The notes beneath the pieces were generated by a model. The model searched no databases. It had not been told where the DNA came from and saw only the letters and a list, made by a program, of their open reading frames with translations. Below, in pieces: positions 25,715-33,683 of a DNA stretch of 50,136 nucleotides (the first letter of the stretch is position 1; each line of letters opens with the position of its first letter). Source of the DNA: an uncultured Lachnospiraceae bacterium (lineage in GTDB: Bacteria; Bacillota; Clostridia; Lachnospirales; Lachnospiraceae); contig CANQHZ010000016.1 in assembly GCA_947623805.1 (NCBI GenBank), positions 1 to 50,136 on the forward strand. Direction: 5' to 3'. Position numbers and translations under genes: made by a program.

Positions 25715-26371
25715 ATGAGATTGAGAAATGTGACAGGCTCGCGTGAGGTTATTGCGGAGAGCCGCTTTGTGGTGCAGGAGCCGTCTGAATATAAGGGCAA
25801 ATGGAGAGAGACTTTTGGAAATGACAGGCCTCTGCATATCGAGATAGGCATGGGCAAGGGGCGCTTTATGATGGAGCTTGCCGCGAAAAATCCTGAGATA
25901 AATTATATAGGGATAGAGAAATATTCTACTGTTCTGTTGCGTGCCGTGCAGAAGATGGAAGAAATTGAAAAGCTTGAAAAACAGGGGCTTGCAAATTTAA
26001 AGCTTATAAGAATGGACGCTGAGGACATCGTTAATATTTTTTCGGCAGGCGAGGTGGACAGAATTTACCTTAATTTTTCTGATCCCTGGCCAAAGGACAG
26101 GCACGCGAAAAGGCGTCTGCCGTCAAGACAGTTTTTGGAGAGGTATGATAAAATATTGTCAAAGAATGGCAGGATAGAGTTTAAGACGGACAATGAGGGC
26201 TTGTTTGATTTTGCGCTTGGCGAGCTTGAGCCTGCGGGGTGGCGTATTGAGGCTGTGACACGCGACTTGCATAATGACGCAAGGCTTTGCGAAGGGAATA
26301 TTATGACGGAGTATGAGGAGAGGTTTTCGTCAATGGGGAATCCTATTTTTAAATATATTATTTATAGGTAG
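25715..26371 (+). CDS. trmB: tRNA (guanine-N7-)-methyltransferase
   Basis: 218 residues from ATG 25715 (MRLRNVTG), chosen because TAGGAGTG precedes it; a GTG six codons earlier is less likely. SAM-binding motif IEIGMGKGRF, second motif YIGIEKYS, and the family signature NFSDPWPKDRHAKRRL with catalytic Asp. The C-terminal DLHNDARLCEGN is also typical. It makes m7G46 in the variable loop of tRNAs using S-adenosylmethionine. Full length for the family. The next open frame, a toxin remnant, overlaps its stop codon. Confidence 0.95.
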   Translation: MRLRNVTGSREVIAESRFVVQEPSEYKGKWRETFGNDRPLHIEIGMGKGRFMMELAAKNPEINYIGIEKYSTVLLRAVQKMEEIEKLEKQGLANLKLIRMDAEDIVNIFSAGEVDRIYLNFSDPWPKDRHAKRRLPSRQFLERYDKILSKNGRIEFKTDNEGLFDFALGELEPAGWRIEAVTRDLHNDARLCEGNIMTEYEERFSSMGNPIFKYIIYR

Positions 26372-26726
26372 AGAAGTTACTCATGGGGTATTGGTGCTAG
26401 ATGATGGAGGTTAAGTATATCTTATATCTGATGATGGCGATCCAAGATATACGAATTATCCGAACAACGTACATGTTGAACAGAAAGCAGCTTTATATAT
26501 GAAGGAAAATGATATATAAAATACTACACTATATCATAATAATATAAATGGCACATGCGGAGTCTGTGATAGTATGACATCAACATTTCTTCCAGAGGGA
26601 GCGACATTAACAGTAGTGCCACCAGCGAATGCGGTTCCTAATAATAGTAGAGCGGTTACTAGTCCTAAAACATATGCAGGCAATGCCAGAGAACCAAAGG
26701 TAAGTTCAAGTTATAGCGGGAAATAA
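26370..26726 (+). pseudogene. DddA-like (SCP1.201) double-stranded DNA cytosine deaminase toxin domain, decayed
   Basis: One frame from 26370 reads as the C-terminal deaminase toxin domain of the SCP1.201/DddA family once two TAA codons (26412-26414 and 26517-26519) are ignored. It contains the pre-catalytic PRYTNYPNN, the catalytic HVE (26472-26480), LYHNNINGTCGVC with the zinc-binding Cys pair, then LPEGATLTVVPPANAVPNN and KTYAGN, all closely matching the order in DddA. Such domains are normally the tip of a large secreted polymorphic toxin. No start codon, ribosome binding site or delivery region precedes it, and it abuts the trmB stop. It cannot yield an intact enzyme. Confidence 0.8.
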
Positions 26727-26781
26727 GTTTAATGATACTTGTGGAATTTATGATGTTTTGTCGGAAAGGTGGTAAATAATC

Positions 26782-27168
26782 ATGTATATTGAACATTTTT
26801 TGGGAAAAGAAAACTGTGATAATGTTGAAAAAATTCCAAGCATCTTAAAAAAGCAAACCCAAAGAAGAGTTAATGAATTTTGGATTAGTCTAACAAATAG
26901 ATATCCTGTTTTGTGTGTATTAACTAATCAAACGTATGCTTATGTCCATTATTTTGAAAGTGAAGGAGAGCCAGGAGTTCAAAGTATTTCGAATAATAGA
27001 ACTAATTTAGAAGAAGATGGGATGTCAATATTTTACACTAATACTGATAAAGAAGAAGTAGCTGTTGAAAACAGATATATAATTGATATAGAAAAAGCAA
27101 TAGAAATTGTGAAAGAGTTTTATAATAGTAAAACATTGCCTAGATGCATTGAATGGGAAGAACTGTAA
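26782..27168 (+). CDS. Imm1-like immunity protein
   Basis: 128 residues, with GGAAAGGTGG before ATG. A small acidic single-domain protein with WISLTNRYPVLCVLTNQTYAYVHYF, EGEPGVQSI and DIEKAIEIVKEFY, resembling Imm1-family immunity proteins, which are known partners of SCP1.201-type deaminases. It lies 55 bases downstream of the deaminase remnant in the same orientation. It would bind and block the cognate toxin in the cytoplasm; being intact while the toxin is broken, it is an orphan immunity gene that may protect against neighbours carrying the toxin. Imm1 membership is inferred from pattern and context. Confidence 0.65.
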   Translation: MYIEHFLGKENCDNVEKIPSILKKQTQRRVNEFWISLTNRYPVLCVLTNQTYAYVHYFESEGEPGVQSISNNRTNLEEDGMSIFYTNTDKEEVAVENRYIIDIEKAIEIVKEFYNSKTLPRCIEWEEL

Positions 27169-27272
27169 TGAAAAAAGTTCTATCTATGCGTAGGTAGGGT
27201 TAGGCGGTGTTTAGCTCCTCATGATGCATACGCATTTAGTATCAGAATTGTCAAAGAAGAAGACATATAAGA

Positions 27273-27689
27273 TTATTGATTGTTTTTACAGTAAATTTTG
27301 TACAGACGAAAGGAAGCGCCCGCCAAAAGAGGCACAAACAGGACATAAGAGATAATCCATACTCTGGGGTGAATGTGCGGTTCGGCTGCGGAAAGATTTG
27401 TCTTGTAGTAAAGCAGGATTGTATGTTCCCCGTGAACAGAGTCCATTCCCGACAGATTGTAGCTGTGGTAGCCGCCGTTCTCATCATAATACCTTGCCCT
27501 CTCCTGACCGTTGTAGGTAAAATATTCTGCTTCGATGCACTGCCCGTTGTGAGTCAGATCATATTCACGGAACTGGTGAAAGACTGTGTATATCAGCGCA
27601 ATCAGCGCAATTCCCCAAAATGCCCACCAGATTCTGGCTTCATAGCTTCTTTCCTGCCTGTCGGTCTCCACCGCGCGGTATCTGCCCAT
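27273..27689 (-). CDS. Two-TM membrane protein (DUF3592-like)
   Basis: 138 residues from ATG 27689 behind GGGGAG; the longer frame's ATG lacks a site. TM1 (about 22-40) and TM2 (about 110-130) flank an extracytoplasmic beta-rich loop (GQCIEAEYFTYNG, ARYYDENGGYHSYN, HTILLYYKTN) of the kind seen in DUF3592 proteins. The function of that family is unknown. It is transcribed divergently from the AraC-type regulator. Confidence 0.65.
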   Translation of the reverse strand: MGRYRAVETDRQERSYEARIWWAFWGIALIALIYTVFHQFREYDLTHNGQCIEAEYFTYNGQERARYYDENGGYHSYNLSGMDSVHGEHTILLYYKTNLSAAEPHIHPRVWIISYVLFVPLLAGASFRLYKIYCKNNQ

Positions 27690-27863
27690 GAAATGTTCTC
27701 CCCTTTCCAAAGAAAAAACTTAATAGATAATTGCAAAATATGTTCTAAAATCCATGTTGTCGAATAGAGTTTTGCAAACGCCAAACAAAAACTTAAAACA
27801 TCATCTTTACACCTTATATGCTTTAATATACAATAGAAATATATAAAATTACCTTTATAAAAG

Positions 27864-27879
27864 CACGCTTTTGAGCGTG
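27864..27879. other. Small hairpin upstream of the AraC-type gene
   Basis: CACGCT and AGCGTG form a perfect 6-bp stem with a TTTG loop, 42 bases before the start codon. It may be an operator or leader structure. The rest of 27690-27920 is AT-rich and shows no gene. Confidence 0.3.
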
Positions 27880-27920
27880 TATCTACATAAATCTATTATT
27901 GCGTGTTTTGGAGGTGCAAA

Positions 27921-28760
27921 ATGCCGATACCCATGAAAAAAGGATACAACTTTCTGGTTCAACACAAAAAATACACAAGCATTACTATGCCTTCACTTGA
28001 TATTTATGAGGAATACTATGGAATTGGCTTCATTGTCAGCGGCGACAGACAGATTTCAACGCTTGGGCGCACATTTTTTATTCACAAAGGATTTATCTCT
28101 CCAATGGACATTCATACATATCATAGGACTACCCCGCTTTCCAATCAGACTTATGAAAAATATCATGTCCGTTTTACGCCGCTTATGGCAAAACGTCTGA
28201 TTCGCGTATTTGGGGAGGCAAGATTTCATGAAATTATGTCACATTCAAGCTATCAACTGCCGAAGGAGTATCAGGACGAGGCGCTGTCCATTTTTCAAAA
28301 AATGCTGGAGGAATACGAACACTATGACTGTATCGCGGAGCTTATGCTTCAGGATTTGCTGGAACGCCTGATTGTTATTTTGTATCGCTACGGGGAGATT
28401 CCCGAAGCTGCGGAAATCGGCATAAATACAACAGATGACGCTATTTTAAATGTCCTTTCCTATATCAATATACATTTTGCGGACAATCCTTCCGTGAAAG
28501 AGCTGTCCTCTATCGCTGGATTATCGGAATCCCATTTTATGAAGCGTTTCCGCGACTGTACTGGATGCTCCTGCAAAACTTATATTCATCATTACAAAAA
28601 TAAGATTGCGCAAAGCCTTCTCACACATACGAAAAAATCCATACAGGAAATCTCCGACGAGCTGGGATTTTGCAACTCCAATTATTTTTGTAAGATTTTC
28701 AAGAGCCTCAATGGAATAAACCCCTCCGCGTTCCGCAGGATATATGCGCAAAAAGTATAA
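27921..28760 (+). CDS. AraC-family transcriptional regulator
   Basis: 279 residues from ATG 27921, seven bases after GGAGG. N-terminal cupin-like sensing domain (residues 1-150: YGIGFIVSGDRQ, then histidine-containing PMDIHTYH), C-terminal double helix-turn-helix (about 180-275): SVKELSSIAGLSESHFMKRF and SIQEISDELGFCNSNYFCKIF followed by NPSAFRR, the classical AraC signature. Probably a ligand-controlled activator of sugar or surface genes; its target may be the divergent membrane gene or distant loci. Confidence 0.88.
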   Translation: MPIPMKKGYNFLVQHKKYTSITMPSLDIYEEYYGIGFIVSGDRQISTLGRTFFIHKGFISPMDIHTYHRTTPLSNQTYEKYHVRFTPLMAKRLIRVFGEARFHEIMSHSSYQLPKEYQDEALSIFQKMLEEYEHYDCIAELMLQDLLERLIVILYRYGEIPEAAEIGINTTDDAILNVLSYINIHFADNPSVKELSSIAGLSESHFMKRFRDCTGCSCKTYIHHYKNKIAQSLLTHTKKSIQEISDELGFCNSNYFCKIFKSLNGINPSAFRRIYAQKV

Positions 28761-28886
28761 TGCGACGCAGGTAAAAGTTTTCAAATTTTCAAAATTTTAT
28801 TCTGGAAAGATTAATGATTGTAGAAAGATATCAGATTTCTTTTGGCATTGATTACATTCGTTTTTACGTTTTGCAAGTAAGGCTAC

Positions 28887-28936
28887 ATAGAAAAACCACC
28901 CCTGAACTTTGACCGGTGACGGGGTAGTTTTTCTAT
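28887..28936. terminator. Strong hairpin after the AraC-type gene
   Basis: Arms ATAGAAAAAC (28887-28896) and GTTTTTCTAT (28927-28936) are perfectly complementary, with an inner CCCC/GGGG. The A-rich and T-rich arms make it usable as a terminator on either strand. Its loop TTGACCG can alternatively pair with CGGTCAA at 28946-28952. Confidence 0.55.
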
Positions 28937-28943
28937 ACTCTAA

Positions 28944-28980
28944 ATCGGTCAACCCACCTTGTGGGCGGTTGTTCCTTTTT
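28944..28980 (+). terminator. Second hairpin with U-run
   Basis: AACCCAC and GTGGG-cg-GTT form a bulged stem, followed by GTTCCTTTTT. It directly follows the first hairpin and shares the CGGTCAA sequence with an alternative pairing partner. Confidence 0.5.
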
Positions 28981-29055
28981 GTATATTCAATGTACCATAT
29001 GCGAGGGGAAATTTCAATAAAAATTTGAAAATATTACAAAGTATAATTCATTGTG

Positions 29056-29212
29056 GCAGAAAATTTAAGATTATCTGTGACAAATCGCTTATAATGGTGT
29101 AAAATATAGGAAATGTTATATGCCGCAGCGGACATATGTGAACGCGGGCGGATTTTCGGGTTTGAGGCGGCAATGTGAAGGCGCAGAGAGGCAGGATATG
29201 CGATTAAAGTAA
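29056..29212 (+). repeat. Second copy of the trmB promoter/leader ending in a trmB stub
   Basis: Imperfect direct repeat of 25577-25728. It keeps the promoter (GTGACA 29077-29082, 17 bases, TAAAAT 29100-29105), the leader hairpin (ATATG-CCGC / GCGG-a-CATAT, with changed inner pairs) and ends with ATG CGA TTA AAG TAA at 29198-29212, equivalent to the first codons of trmB followed by a stop. The stub codes for only four residues. The RhuM-family gene follows 57 bases later and may use this promoter. Nothing else is visible in 28981-29269. Confidence 0.7.
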
Positions 29213-29269
29213 AAAAGCGGAGCTGTTGTAGGCATTTAATATAAGAATGTTAGTAAGGATAATGGAAAA

Positions 29270-30262
29270 ATGAATAATTCCAATATTATTATGTACACCA
29301 CAGAAGATGGGATGACGAAAATTGAAGTCACATTTGATGAAGATACAGTTTGGCTGTCCCTCGAACAGATGGCAGAATTGTTTCAGAGAGATAAATCCAC
29401 TATTTCGCGGCATATAAAAAATATTTTTTCAGAGGGTGAGCTTAGGCACGATTCAACTGTTGCAAAATATGCAACAGTTCAAATGGAAGGAAACCGCAGC
29501 GTATCTAGAGATATCGAGTATTATAATCTAGATGTAATTATTTCCGTAGGCTACCGCGTGAAGTCCCTGCGGGGGACACAATTCCGCATTTGGGCAAGTT
29601 CAATTTTGAAGGAGTATATGCAAAAAGGATTTGCTCTGGATGATGACCGCTTAAAACGGCTTGGCGGAGGAAATTACTTTGACGAGCTGCTGGCGCGAAT
29701 TCGGGATATTCGCGCTTCGGAAAAGGTTTTTTGGAGAAAAGTATTGGAAATTTATGCCACCAGCATTGATTATAATCCCAGCGCGGAGGCATCAGTTTTA
29801 TTCTTTAGGCAGGTGCAGAATAAAATGCATTGGGCGGCGCATAAACACACAGCGGCAGAAATTGTTTATCAGCGTGCAGACGCGGAAAAGGAAAATATGG
29901 GGCTGACCTCATGGGAGGGAAAGCAAATCAGGCGTTCCGATACTGAAATCGCCAAGAATTATCTGACGCAGACGGAGTTGGACGCACTGGACAAAATTGT
30001 GTCAGCGTATCTTGATATTGCGGAGGTACGTGCTTTGGCGCATGAGCCAATGTATATGAAAGACTGGCTTGAAACGATTGACGATTACCTGAAAATGACA
30101 AGGCGCGACATTTTGGCGACGAAAGGACGCGTGACGCATAAACAGGCGATTGATAAAGCGCATAAAGAATATGAAAAATACCGAAAAAAACAGGACGAAT
30201 TGTCCTCGCCAGTCGAACAGCATTTTATGGAAAGCATCAAGGAATTGGAGACGCTGGAATAA
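29270..30262 (+). CDS. rhuM: RhuM-family protein
   Basis: 330 residues, the usual length of RhuM proteins. Recognised by EVTFDEDTVWLSLEQMAELF, RDKSTISRHIKNIF, DIEYYNLDVIISVGYRVKS, and TQFRIWASSILKEYMQKGF. The N-terminal third contains a helix-turn-helix-like region. The homologue was named from Salmonella SPI-3; its function is unresolved, and relatives are common beside mobile elements and toxin-antitoxin genes. It follows the duplicated trmB leader and may be expressed from it. The C-terminal helix region (HKEYEKYRKKQDEL) is charged and probably coiled. Confidence 0.85.
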   Translation: MNNSNIIMYTTEDGMTKIEVTFDEDTVWLSLEQMAELFQRDKSTISRHIKNIFSEGELRHDSTVAKYATVQMEGNRSVSRDIEYYNLDVIISVGYRVKSLRGTQFRIWASSILKEYMQKGFALDDDRLKRLGGGNYFDELLARIRDIRASEKVFWRKVLEIYATSIDYNPSAEASVLFFRQVQNKMHWAAHKHTAAEIVYQRADAEKENMGLTSWEGKQIRRSDTEIAKNYLTQTELDALDKIVSAYLDIAEVRALAHEPMYMKDWLETIDDYLKMTRRDILATKGRVTHKQAIDKAHKEYEKYRKKQDELSSPVEQHFMESIKELETLE

Positions 30263-30390
30263 AAGATAGTGAGAACTTTACCTAAATTATCAGATAGAGT
30301 TTTGAAAATAAATCTGTATAAATAGGTAGGTATATATGAATGGGATTTTGACTAAAATTCTATTTTGCCAAGGCGCAGGGGAGGGCTTAG

Positions 30391-30852
30391 ATGTTTGTAT
30401 TATTTCTGCTTTTGTGGATAGTTTTTAATGGGCGCGTGACTGTGGAGATAGCGTTGTTCGGGGTGGTTATTTCAGCGGTTATGTATTGGTTTATGTGCCG
30501 ATTTATGGATTTGAGCCCTAAGAAGGAGCTTGGATATATTAAAAAGGGACTGTATTTTTTGGAGTATTTGCTTTGTCTGATAAAGGAGATTGTCGTGGCG
30601 AATTTAGCGACGATACGCCTTGCGCTCACATCAAATTACGAGGTCGAGCCTGTGCTTGTGCGGTTTGACGTGCCGCTTGAAAATGATGCGTATAAGTTTC
30701 TGCTTGCAAATTCGATAACGCTTACCCCTGGCACTATTACAGTAGCGATAGACGGCAGCACTTTCACGGTGCATTGCCTTGACAAGACGCTTGCGGAGGG
30801 CATAGAAAATTCGATTTTCGTAAAGCTGCTGACAAAGCTTGAACAAGCCTAG
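30391..30852 (+). CDS. mnhE: Mrp/Mnh antiporter subunit E
   Basis: 153 residues. Two or three N-terminal membrane helices, then the conserved cytoplasmic part with LANSITLTPGTITVAIDG, diagnostic for MnhE/MrpE. GGGGAGGG precedes ATG. First gene of a ten-gene operon for a cation/proton antiporter-type complex in the cytoplasmic membrane. The 128 bases after the RhuM gene hold the presumed promoter, but no clear hexamer pair. Confidence 0.9.
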   Translation: MFVLFLLLWIVFNGRVTVEIALFGVVISAVMYWFMCRFMDLSPKKELGYIKKGLYFLEYLLCLIKEIVVANLATIRLALTSNYEVEPVLVRFDVPLENDAYKFLLANSITLTPGTITVAIDGSTFTVHCLDKTLAEGIENSIFVKLLTKLEQA

Positions 30853-30853
30853 T

Positions 30854-30941
30854 ATAAGCGGGTATTTGTGAAAGTCTGTTTGATGAGGACAATTATAATA
30901 AGCGGGTATTTGCGAAAGTCTGTTTAATGAGGACAATTATA
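30854..30941 (+). repeat. 44-bp tandem duplication between mnhE and mnhF
   Basis: Two adjacent 44-base units (30854-30897 and 30898-30941) differ at two positions. Each contains GCGGGTATTTG and AATTATA. Non-coding; the next ribosome binding site follows directly. Confidence 0.9.
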
Positions 30942-30957
30942 GAAACGAGGATAAAAA

Positions 30958-31353
30958 ATGAACATTATAAACACTCAAAGCGAAGCGCTGCACTCTGTAT
31001 GCAGCTTTACGCTTACCATAGTGCCGATTGCGCTTGCCATTATGCTGTTTTTCTGCTTGATACGCGCGATAAGAGGTCCGAGGATAGCGGACAGGATTGT
31101 TGCCATAAATATGATGGGTACTATCACAATGGTGATTATAGCCACGCTTGCAGTGCGCATGAACGAGGGGTATCTTGTGGATATCTGCCTGATTTATGCT
31201 ATGATTTCTTTCTTGGCGGTGACTTTGCTGACAAAGGTTTATATGGGCGTATATGCAGAGCGTAATGCCGAGCGCAGTGCGGCAAAAGAGGCAAAGCGGC
31301 AAAACCGCAAAAATACAGCCAATCCCGATATACAACATTCAGACAAGGATTAG
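30958..31353 (+). CDS. mnhF: Mrp/Mnh antiporter subunit F
   Basis: 131 residues. Three membrane helices with the family hallmark RAIRGPRIADRIVAINM and the following LAVRMNEGYLVDICLIYAMISF. The C-terminal tail (about 35 residues, rich in Lys, Arg, Ala and Asn) is longer than in most MnhF proteins. A CGAGGA site precedes ATG. Part of the antiporter operon. Confidence 0.9.
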   Translation: MNIINTQSEALHSVCSFTLTIVPIALAIMLFFCLIRAIRGPRIADRIVAINMMGTITMVIIATLAVRMNEGYLVDICLIYAMISFLAVTLLTKVYMGVYAERNAERSAAKEAKRQNRKNTANPDIQHSDKD

Positions 31354-31447
31354 GGGCTCGCAAACGCCAATAATGATAATGATGGATAATTCCTTACCGG
31401 TTTTAAGGGGTATTAACCGTAAATATATTGTAACAGGAGGACATGCA

Positions 31448-31798
31448 ATGATTGCTTGGGAGTGGCTTAGGTTTCTGCTTGGCGCAGCGCTTCTGCTTGG
31501 CGGAATAGTAGTATTTGTGATAGAAATATTCGGCGTATTCAAATTCAAGTACGTGCTGAACCGCATGCACATAGCGGCAGCAGGCGATACGCTTGGCATA
31601 GGGCTTTCCATGCTTGGACTGGCGTTGATGAACGGAATGAACTTCAATTCAGTGAAAATGCTTCTGGTAGTCGTCTTTTTGTGGATTGCCTCGCCCGTAG
31701 CGTCACATATGCTTGCCCGCTTTGAGGTCACGACAAATGAGCGCCTTGGAGAGCATTGCGAGCTGCCTGATGACAAAAATATCAAGACAAAGAATTAA
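31448..31798 (+). CDS. mnhG: Mrp/Mnh antiporter subunit G
   Basis: 116 residues from ATG 31448, behind AGGAGGA; the longer frame upstream has no site. Three membrane helices with FKFKYVLNRMHIAAAGDTLGIG, the MnhG signature (LRMHA/GDTLG). Short charged C-terminal tail. The operon continues after a repeat-filled gap. Confidence 0.9.
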   Translation: MIAWEWLRFLLGAALLLGGIVVFVIEIFGVFKFKYVLNRMHIAAAGDTLGIGLSMLGLALMNGMNFNSVKMLLVVVFLWIASPVASHMLARFEVTTNERLGEHCELPDDKNIKTKN

Positions 31799-31803
31799 AA
31801 TTC

Positions 31804-32005
31804 ACAGGAAGTAAAAACTCGCGCACAATAAAAATTTTTAGGCAATAAAAATTCACAGATAATAAAAAATTTCAAGCAACTGAAATTTTCGGACAATAAA
31901 AATTTTCAATTAACTAAAATTCACAGGCAACAAAATCACAAACAATAAAAATTTATAGGCAATAAAAACTTTCAAGCGATTAAAAATTCATAAACAACTA
32001 ATCTT
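31804..32005 (+). repeat. 17-bp degenerate tandem array between mnhG and the DUF4040 gene
   Basis: The word CAATAAAAA (or close variants) recurs at 31809, 31826, 31843, 31860, 31877, 31894, 31911, 31928, 31943, 31960, 31977 and 31995: period 17 with one 15 and one 18. A typical unit is AGGCAATAAAAATTTCA. The period is not a multiple of three, stops occur in all frames, and no gene lies here. The transcript would be an unstructured A/U-rich spacer of about 250 nt. Confidence 0.9.
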
Positions 32006-32051
32006 TTTAAACTGTGCAAATAGCCCTACTACAGCATAACGGGAGGAAATT

Positions 32052-32330
32052 ATGATGAAAATATTTGAATGCATACTTTTTGCATTTTTGATTATATGCG
32101 CAATCTCCGTGAGCTTTTCAAAAAATCTGCTCAATTCGATTATCATATTTATGTCGTACAGCCTCATTATGTCAATCATCTGGATTCTGCTCGAATCCCC
32201 AGACCTTGCAATCACGGAGGCGGCAGTGGGCGCGGGCATCACAAGCATTTTGTTTTTCGTGACGCTCAAAAAAATCCGCGCGATTGACAATGGCGACGAG
32301 GACAAGGATAAGGAGGGCGGGAAAAAATGA
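32052..32330 (+). CDS. DUF4040 / MbhD-like membrane subunit
   Basis: 92 residues, three membrane helices, with SPDLAITEAAVGAGITSILFF, the signature of the MbhD/DUF4040 module that forms part of the C-terminal region of MrpA. GGGAGG precedes tandem ATG codons. Ends in a charged tail (DNGDEDKDKEGGKK) and overlaps the next gene by four bases. Confidence 0.85.
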   Translation: MMKIFECILFAFLIICAISVSFSKNLLNSIIIFMSYSLIMSIIWILLESPDLAITEAAVGAGITSILFFVTLKKIRAIDNGDEDKDKEGGKK

Positions 32331-33289
32331 GCCGTTTGCTATCTGAGGAGGAATACAGGAAAACCAAGGCGTTTAAGGTAAAGCGCTGGTACAGCGGTGA
32401 GCGCGACATGTATTTGGGAAATATGGAGCTGAAGCCGCAGACGCCCTTTAAGGAGGATGTAGCCGTACAGCGCCGCAGGCTGCACGACGAGCTTATACTC
32501 CACAAAAATATTTACGACGCGGAAAAAAATAAAAAACTCAAGTTTTTCTCAAAATTTTACAGCGCTGTTTCCGTGCTGTTTGTGTTTGTGCTGATAGCGA
32601 TTCTGCTTTATGTGGTGTCGTATCTGCCGCCTGTCGGGCATAGCGATAATCCCGCCAGCAATGAAGTGGCGCAGAAGTACATTGAAGACGGGATGAAGGA
32701 CACGGGCGCGGTAAATATCGTGACAGGCATGATACTTGATTACAGGGCGTTTGATACGCTTGGCGAGTCAAATGTGCTGTTTATCGCAACATGTACTGTG
32801 CTTATCCTGCTGCGGGCGGACAGCAAATCAAAAAAGGCGCAGGAGGAGGAAAACGACCGCCTTTACGAGCCAAAAAACGATATAATTTTGCAGAAGGCGG
32901 CATTTTTCCTTGTTCCGCTGATTATGATATTTGGCGTTTACGTTATATTAAACGGGCATCTGTCGCCTGGGGGCGGCTTTTCGGGCGGAGCAATAATCGG
33001 CTCGGGGCTTATCCTGTATGTAAATGCCTACGGCTTTAAAAAGATAGAGCGTTTTTTCACGCAGAAAACATACAAATGGATTTGCTTTGTGGCGCTGCTG
33101 TTTTACTGCCTTGCAAAGACTTACTCATTTTACTGCGGGGCGCATCATCTTGAGACTGGCATACCGCTTGGCACGGCGGGCAATATTTTAAGCTCGGGGC
33201 TTATCCTGCCGCTTAATATTTGCGTAGGTCTGGTGGTTGCCTGTACAATGTATGCGTTTTATGCCATGTTCAGAAAGGGAGGGTTTTAG
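32327..33289 (+). CDS. mnhB: MbhE-MnhB fusion subunit
   Basis: 320 residues. A basic soluble N-terminal segment (1-80), then one membrane helix and an MbhE-like part (residues about 85-160: DTGAVNIVTGMILDYRAFDTLGE), corresponding to the end of MrpA. Then MnhB/MrpB proper (about 185-320: LNGHLSPGGGFSGGAIIGSG and LPLNICVGLVVACTMY). The N-terminal 80-residue extension has no match known to me. In standard Mrp operons the MbhE part belongs to MrpA; here it is joined to MnhB. Confidence 0.85.
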   Translation: MSRLLSEEEYRKTKAFKVKRWYSGERDMYLGNMELKPQTPFKEDVAVQRRRLHDELILHKNIYDAEKNKKLKFFSKFYSAVSVLFVFVLIAILLYVVSYLPPVGHSDNPASNEVAQKYIEDGMKDTGAVNIVTGMILDYRAFDTLGESNVLFIATCTVLILLRADSKSKKAQEEENDRLYEPKNDIILQKAAFFLVPLIMIFGVYVILNGHLSPGGGFSGGAIIGSGLILYVNAYGFKKIERFFTQKTYKWICFVALLFYCLAKTYSFYCGAHHLETGIPLGTAGNILSSGLILPLNICVGLVVACTMYAFYAMFRKGGF

Positions 33290-33290
33290 A

Positions 33291-33668
33291 ATGGGCGCTA
33301 ATCTGCTTGCCAACCATGCCGAGGCTGTCGCCATGATTTTGTTCGGCATAGGCTTTTCTAATCTTCTTCTGCAGAAAAACCTGATTAAAAAGATTATCGG
33401 GCTTAATATAATGGACACCGCGACATACCTGTTCCTCGCGGAAAAGGGCTATATCGAGGGACGCGTTGCGCCTATTGTCGTGGACAATGTCACAAGCGTG
33501 GGCGCGTACATCAACCCTGTGCCGAGCGGTCTGGTGCTTACGGGCATTGTGGTTTCCGTGTCTGTGTCGGCGCTTATGCTTTCGCTGACTATACGGCTTT
33601 ACCGCAGATACCATACGCTTGACATAGACGAGATTTCCACCCTGTTAAAAAAGAACGAAAAGGCGTAG
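33291..33668 (+). CDS. mnhC: Mrp/Mnh antiporter subunit C
   Basis: 125 residues from ATG 33291, behind AAAGGGAGG. NuoK-like three-helix protein with LLQKNLIKKIIGLNIMDTATYLF and the typical GLVLTGIVVSVSVSALMLSL. Begins one base after the previous stop codon. Homologous to complex I subunit K. Confidence 0.9.
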   Translation: MGANLLANHAEAVAMILFGIGFSNLLLQKNLIKKIIGLNIMDTATYLFLAEKGYIEGRVAPIVVDNVTSVGAYINPVPSGLVLTGIVVSVSVSALMLSLTIRLYRRYHTLDIDEISTLLKKNEKA

Positions 33669-33683
33669 CGGCGGGAGGTATTT

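Noticed and set aside
27740-27770. Fourth palindromic element (TTGTCGAATAG near 27755)
   Set aside because: Only about ten bases match the right flank and no inverted arms are present.
31804-32005. CRISPR array
   Set aside because: The unit is 17 bp, diverged and contiguous with no unique spacers; no cas genes are near.
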